From NCBI GenBank assembly GCA_028287455.1, contig JAQBPP010000279.1, positions 1 to 8,745 on the forward strand: a stretch of 8,745 bases of DNA, in the 5' to 3' direction. Each line of letters opens with the position of its first letter. Position 1 is the stretch's first letter. Position numbers and translations under genes: made by a program. The notes below the pieces were generated by a model. That model made no database searches. It worked only from the letters and a program-made list of their open reading frames with translations, and was not told the origin of the DNA. This stretch comes from Bacilli bacterium (lineage in GTDB: Bacteria; Bacillota; Bacilli; Tumebacillales; JAQBPP01). Positions 6,245 through 8,745 of this stretch are shown here, piece by piece.

Positions 6245-6568
6245 TTACTTTGCACTATGACCGTCAAGAATGGATACAGGAGTTCCACAGAACATACAGC
6301 CATCTTCTGTACCCAACATTTTTGTCATGCGGTGACAGCTTGGGCACTCGACCTGTGGGATGCGGATCGAGATGACGCCTAATCGGAAGTACATTACAAC
6401 GCTAATCAAACAACAGATAAGTCCAATCAAAAACAGGGTGCCCGTCATATTGGGGTGAGGTTGATTGCCCGGAAATATTAATCTGATCAGCATAAACCCA
6501 AAAATCATTACGATGAACCCGAAAAAAATCAATCCAAGCGCCAAGTTGCGCAATCGATTTAATTTCAT
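6245..6568 (-). CDS. ygzB: YgzB-family membrane protein with C-terminal zinc ribbon (UPF0295)
   Basis: A 107-residue protein matching the small UPF0295 family of Bacillales, function unknown. Two membrane segments are evident, at about residues 9-31 and 41-62. They are joined by a short loop, GNQPHPNM, probably on the outer face. A cytoplasmic C-terminal tail holds a rubredoxin-like knuckle pair, CPSC (75-78) and CMFC (91-94), likely binding one zinc ion. Family members keep the VxCPxC...TKxLG...CMxC arrangement seen here. ATG 6568 is preceded by AAGGGGG (6580-6574) with a 5-base gap. The gene converges on yunD with only 16 bases between the stop codons and is divergent from the YpmS-like gene. 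A sigma-A-like promoter lies at 6606-6635. Confidence 0.87.
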   Translation of the reverse strand: MKLNRLRNLALGLIFFGFIVMIFGFMLIRLIFPGNQPHPNMTGTLFLIGLICCLISVVMYFRLGVISIRIPQVECPSCHRMTKMLGTEDGCMFCGTPVSILDGHSAK

Positions 6569-6605
6569 GATATCCCCCTTGCTGCTCCAGCCTTATCTTC
6601 CTCTT

Positions 6606-6635
6606 ATCGTACCGTAAAACTTCAGGAGTGTACAA
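6606..6635 (-). promoter_or_regulatory. Candidate sigma-A promoter of ygzB
   Basis: On the minus strand TTGTAC (6635-6630) and TACGAT (6611-6606) are separated by 18 bases. Each keeps four of six consensus positions. Transcription would start near 6599, about 30 bases before the ygzB ATG. The -35 lies within the leader of the divergent YpmS-like gene. Confidence 0.35.
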
Positions 6636-6654
6636 CAGATTGGGGGAATACAGA

Positions 6655-7251
6655 TTGAAACCTTACACTGGATCCAAGGTTCTGCTGGCTGTGCTTGCAG
6701 TCAGTCTCATTATGAACGTGTTTGTGATCGGGACAGGCGTATATCTGTACCTGAAAGTTAGTACTCCCCATCGTGTACAGACCAGTCCCGCACCTGCCCT
6801 GCAGGCCAGTTATCCGATTGAAACTGTCTTGCCGATTTCAGCGGTGAATCAGATTGTCCAGCAATCTCTCCAAACTGCGCCGACAATGGGTACTTCCTCT
6901 GCTCATTTATCTGGCGTTTCCTTCCAATTTGGAGGTGCGCAGTTAATCACGAATGTGCAGGTCTTCTTATTTGGAAGAACCATGAATCTGCAAGTGATGT
7001 CCAGGCCGCAAGTGTTAAATGGTGACGTTCGTTTGGACATGACCTCCGCACAAGTGTCCGGCTTTCCTTTGCCGCTAACCTCTCTGTTTTCCATTTTAGG
7101 GTCCATTGGGTTTCCTCCCTGGATGAGGGTTGATCAACAGCAGCAGCAAGTTTGGCTCCATTTCACAGGCCATCGATTTGGGAATTTCAGCATTTATGTT
7201 CGTGAAATCGACCCGGGTAAGGATCGGATCCGTGCAGGTCTCTCCCTGTAA
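6655..7251 (+). CDS. ypmS: YpmS-like membrane-anchored protein (DUF2140)
   Basis: A 198-residue protein with one N-terminal membrane segment (about residues 8-32) after a short basic start. It is therefore an anchored protein with an external domain. A proline- and serine-rich linker (36-50) leads to a beta-rich domain. The C-terminal half follows the YpmS pattern: PQVLNGDVRLDM, then SGFPLPLTSLFSIL, then a strand ending in VDQQQQQVWLHF and a final IYVREIDPGKDRI. The family is common in Bacillales and its role is unknown. I prefer TTG 6655, because GGGGGAA (6642-6648) lies 6 bases upstream and the encoded start MKPYTGSKVLL suits a membrane anchor. In-frame GTG 6628 would add nine residues but has AGGAG touching the start codon; TTG 6640 is also possible. 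The gene is 70 bases upstream of the GerA-family gene with no clear terminator between. Confidence 0.75.
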   Translation: MKPYTGSKVLLAVLAVSLIMNVFVIGTGVYLYLKVSTPHRVQTSPAPALQASYPIETVLPISAVNQIVQQSLQTAPTMGTSSAHLSGVSFQFGGAQLITNVQVFLFGRTMNLQVMSRPQVLNGDVRLDMTSAQVSGFPLPLTSLFSILGSIGFPPWMRVDQQQQQVWLHFTGHRFGNFSIYVREIDPGKDRIRAGLSL

Positions 7252-7257
7252 ACGCAG

Positions 7258-7287
7258 ACATTAAATTCCATGGCAAAGGGCATCCTA
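7258..7287 (+). promoter_or_regulatory. Candidate sigma-G promoter of the GerA-family gene
   Basis: CATCCTA (7281-7287) fits the sigma-G -10 pattern CATNNTA at every fixed position. ACATT (7258-7262), exactly 18 bases upstream, is a poor -35 (three of five against GMATR). Germinant receptor operons are known to be transcribed by sigma-G in the forespore, so a promoter here is expected. The start would fall near 7294, leaving a leader of about 28 bases containing the ribosome binding site. Confidence 0.4.
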
Positions 7288-7315
7288 CCCCTACGAACTT
7301 GTTCGGGAAGGGGTA
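7286..7315 (+). promoter_or_regulatory. Hairpin enclosing the GerA ribosome binding site
   Basis: TACCCCT (7286-7292) pairs perfectly with AGGGGTA (7309-7315). Inside, CGAA (7294-7297) pairs with TTCG (7302-7305) around CTTG. The right arm contains AAGGGG (7308-7313), the Shine-Dalgarno sequence 8 bases before ATG 7322, so the hairpin would hide it. No T-run follows, so a terminator role is unlikely. The left arm lies at and before the start of any transcript made from the sigma-G-like -10. Confidence 0.5.
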
Positions 7316-7321
7316 CAAGCC

Positions 7322-8745
7322 ATGTCGATTTGGAGTGGGATATCCCGCTTACTGACAGTGAATGATACCGTGATGGACGAAGACTTCAGTTTGGGCTATC
7401 GGGACACGAATGAAGAGCAGGCGCAGGGTGCAGATGCGCAGGACAATGAAAGCACTGACAAGCCTCGCATTCATGGATCCGATCCATTGCCGAGTTCCCT
7501 TGAAGACATCAAACAGGGTTTGGAAAGGCTGTTTCATCTGCCGGCCAACAAAGACATCGTCTTTCGGGAAATCTGGACCAATACGGAACAAACGGCCAAG
7601 GGATTAGTCGTTTTTGTGGATGGCATGGCAGACAGGATGGTGATTAATTCCCATATTCTGGAGCCGCTCATGTATTTCGCCAGCACGTCGAAAGTTGGTT
7701 CTGCTTCTACTGATATCGATACAGTACATCAGCGGCTTGTGCCAGGAAATCAGGTTGCAAAAGTTACTTGCTGGAAGGATCTTACAGCCGGCATCTTGGC
7801 TGGCGCATCAGCAGTATTGATTGATGGGAATGCGGCAGGACTGATTGTGGAGACCAGGGGCTGGGAGCACCGACCGGTCAGCGTGGCACAAACGGAACCG
7901 GTCATCCAGGGCCCGCATAATGCATTTACGGAAAGTCTGCGTTCCAACACGGGGCTAGTTCGTGCACAAATCCGCAGCAAGGATTTAGTGACTGAAATGA
8001 TGTCGCTTGGGCAGATTTCCCGAACAGATGTGGCATTGATGTATGTACATGGAGTGGCAAACCCGAAACTGGTTGCAGAAGCCAGAAGACGCATAACATC
8101 GATCAAAATCGACTTTATTCAGGATACGGGAGTGCTTGAACAATTGATTGAGGACGGCCCTTTTTCCTTGATTCCGAAGCTCCTGGGGACAGAACGGCCG
8201 GACCGGGTTTCCGCGAAGCTCATGGAAGGACACATCGCCATCTTCCTGGGCAACAGTCCGTTTGTGCTGATTGCTCCGGTGTTGTTCTGGCTTTTGATTC
8301 AGACTCCAGAGGATTTTTTCCTGAAGTTTCCTTTTGGCGGAATCACCAGGATGATTCGTGTGTTTAGCATGCTGCTGGCCATGTTGTTGCCTGCTTTGTA
8401 TATCGCAGTTACCAATTTTCACCCAGAAATGATTCCCAGCGACTTCCTGTTTACCATTGCGGCGAGTCGCGAGAGAGTCCCGTTTCCCCTTGTAGTCGAA
8501 GTGCTGTTAATGGAATTTTCCATTGAGTTGATTCGGGAAGCAGGAATTCGGATTCCGTCAGTAATCGGTCCAACAATCGGTATTGTGGGAGCATTGATTC
8601 TGGGGCAGGCTGCAGTGTCTGCAGGCATCGTGTCCCCAATCCTGGTCATTACCGTGGCAGTAACCGCTCTGGCGTCTTTTACGCTGCCAAACTACAATTT
8701 TGGGTTTGCAGTCCGCGCAGTACGATTCTTGTTTATCGTCGCCGC
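7322..8745 (+). CDS. GerA-family spore germination protein (A subunit), C-terminus beyond the window
   Basis: The frame is open from ATG 7322 to the edge: 474 complete codons and two bases. The protein belongs to the GerA family (GerAA/GerBA/GerKA, SpoVAF), inner-membrane subunits of germinant receptors that trigger germination on nutrient sensing. The N-terminal cytoplasmic part (1-300) starts with an acidic variable region (about 19-60). It contains NKDIVFREIW (76-85), VQT/TEPVIQGPHNAFTESLR-type residues (181-197), DVALMYVHGVAN (226-237) and LGTERPDRVSAKLMEGH (288-304). Membrane segments follow at about 307-326, 337-354, 408-425 and 430-447, with the reentrant-rich region between. About 70-100 residues and the last membrane helix or helices are missing. 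A B (GerAB) and C (GerAC) partner are expected to the right but not seen. The usual arginine-rich LIRRRI segment reads LVRAQIR here. Whether it is a receptor A subunit or SpoVAF cannot be settled. Confidence 0.9.
   Translation, partial: MSIWSGISRLLTVNDTVMDEDFSLGYRDTNEEQAQGADAQDNESTDKPRIHGSDPLPSSLEDIKQGLERLFHLPANKDIVFREIWTNTEQTAKGLVVFVDGMADRMVINSHILEPLMYFASTSKVGSASTDIDTVHQRLVPGNQVAKVTCWKDLTAGILAGASAVLIDGNAAGLIVETRGWEHRPVSVAQTEPVIQGPHNAFTESLRSNTGLVRAQIRSKDLVTEMMSLGQISRTDVALMYVHGVANPKLVAEARRRITSIKIDFIQDTGVLEQLIEDGPFSLIPKLLGTERPDRVSAKLMEGHIAIFLGNSPFVLIAPVLFWLLIQTPEDFFLKFPFGGITRMIRVFSMLLAMLLPALYIAVTNFHPEMIPSDFLFTIAASRERVPFPLVVEVLLMEFSIELIREAGIRIPSVIGPTIGIVGALILGQAAVSAGIVSPILVITVAVTALASFTLPNYNFGFAVRAVRFLFIVA

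Noticed and set aside
6402..6635. Minus-strand open frame of 77 codons overlapping ygzB
   Set aside because: It is out of frame with the recognisable YgzB protein, which has a good ribosome binding site and the zinc-ribbon cysteines.
7985..8422. Open frame of 145 codons on the minus strand, with further minus frames at 7750-8106 and 8419-8649
   Set aside because: The plus strand here encodes a continuous, clearly recognisable GerA-family protein, so these are shadows.
1..8745. CRISPR array, tRNA, rRNA, insertion sequence or defence system
   Set aside because: No regularly spaced repeats, cloverleaf structures, transposase or nuclease-like proteins were seen. The window reads as standard Bacillales chromosome.

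Overview
The window looks like ordinary chromosome of an aerobic, endospore-forming Bacillales bacterium. Five proteins match lineage-typical families first named in Bacillus subtilis (RsfA/YlbO, YktB/UPF0637, YunD, YgzB/UPF0295, YpmS/DUF2140), and a GerA-family spore germinant receptor subunit runs off the right edge. The moderate base composition and the divergence from B. subtilis would suit a deeper Bacillales branch such as Alicyclobacillaceae, but that placement is inference. I see no phage genes, insertion sequences, CRISPR arrays, tRNA or rRNA.

Layout from left to right. Positions 1-288 hold the possible start of a leftward membrane-protein gene (48 to 1), a small palindrome, and a terminator for rsfA with an extra copy of one stem arm. 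rsfA (minus, 861-289) is divergent from a Cof-type HAD phosphatase (plus, 927-1757). A good match to a forespore sigma-F/G promoter for rsfA lies across the HAD leader. A convergent atypical SDR protein of the NDUFA9-like group (minus, 2738-1821) follows, with the HAD terminator reaching into its last codons. An AT-rich divergent promoter region carrying a perfect 9-bp inverted repeat separates it from a rightward group: a GT4-like glycosyltransferase (2862-4088), a YktB-family protein (4132-4758) and a cytoplasmic YunD-like metallophosphatase (4834-6228). A small zinc-ribbon membrane protein of the YgzB family (minus, 6568-6245) is divergent from a YpmS-like anchored protein (6655-7251). The GerA-family gene follows 70 bases later (7322 to the right edge).

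The genes do not form one pathway. The sporulation theme sits at both ends: a late forespore regulator on the left and a germination receptor on the right. Between them are housekeeping or conserved-unknown proteins. The most interesting non-coding signal is at 7258-7321. There a hairpin would hide the GerA ribosome binding site on read-through transcripts, while a sigma-G-like -10 would start transcription just past the left arm of that hairpin.
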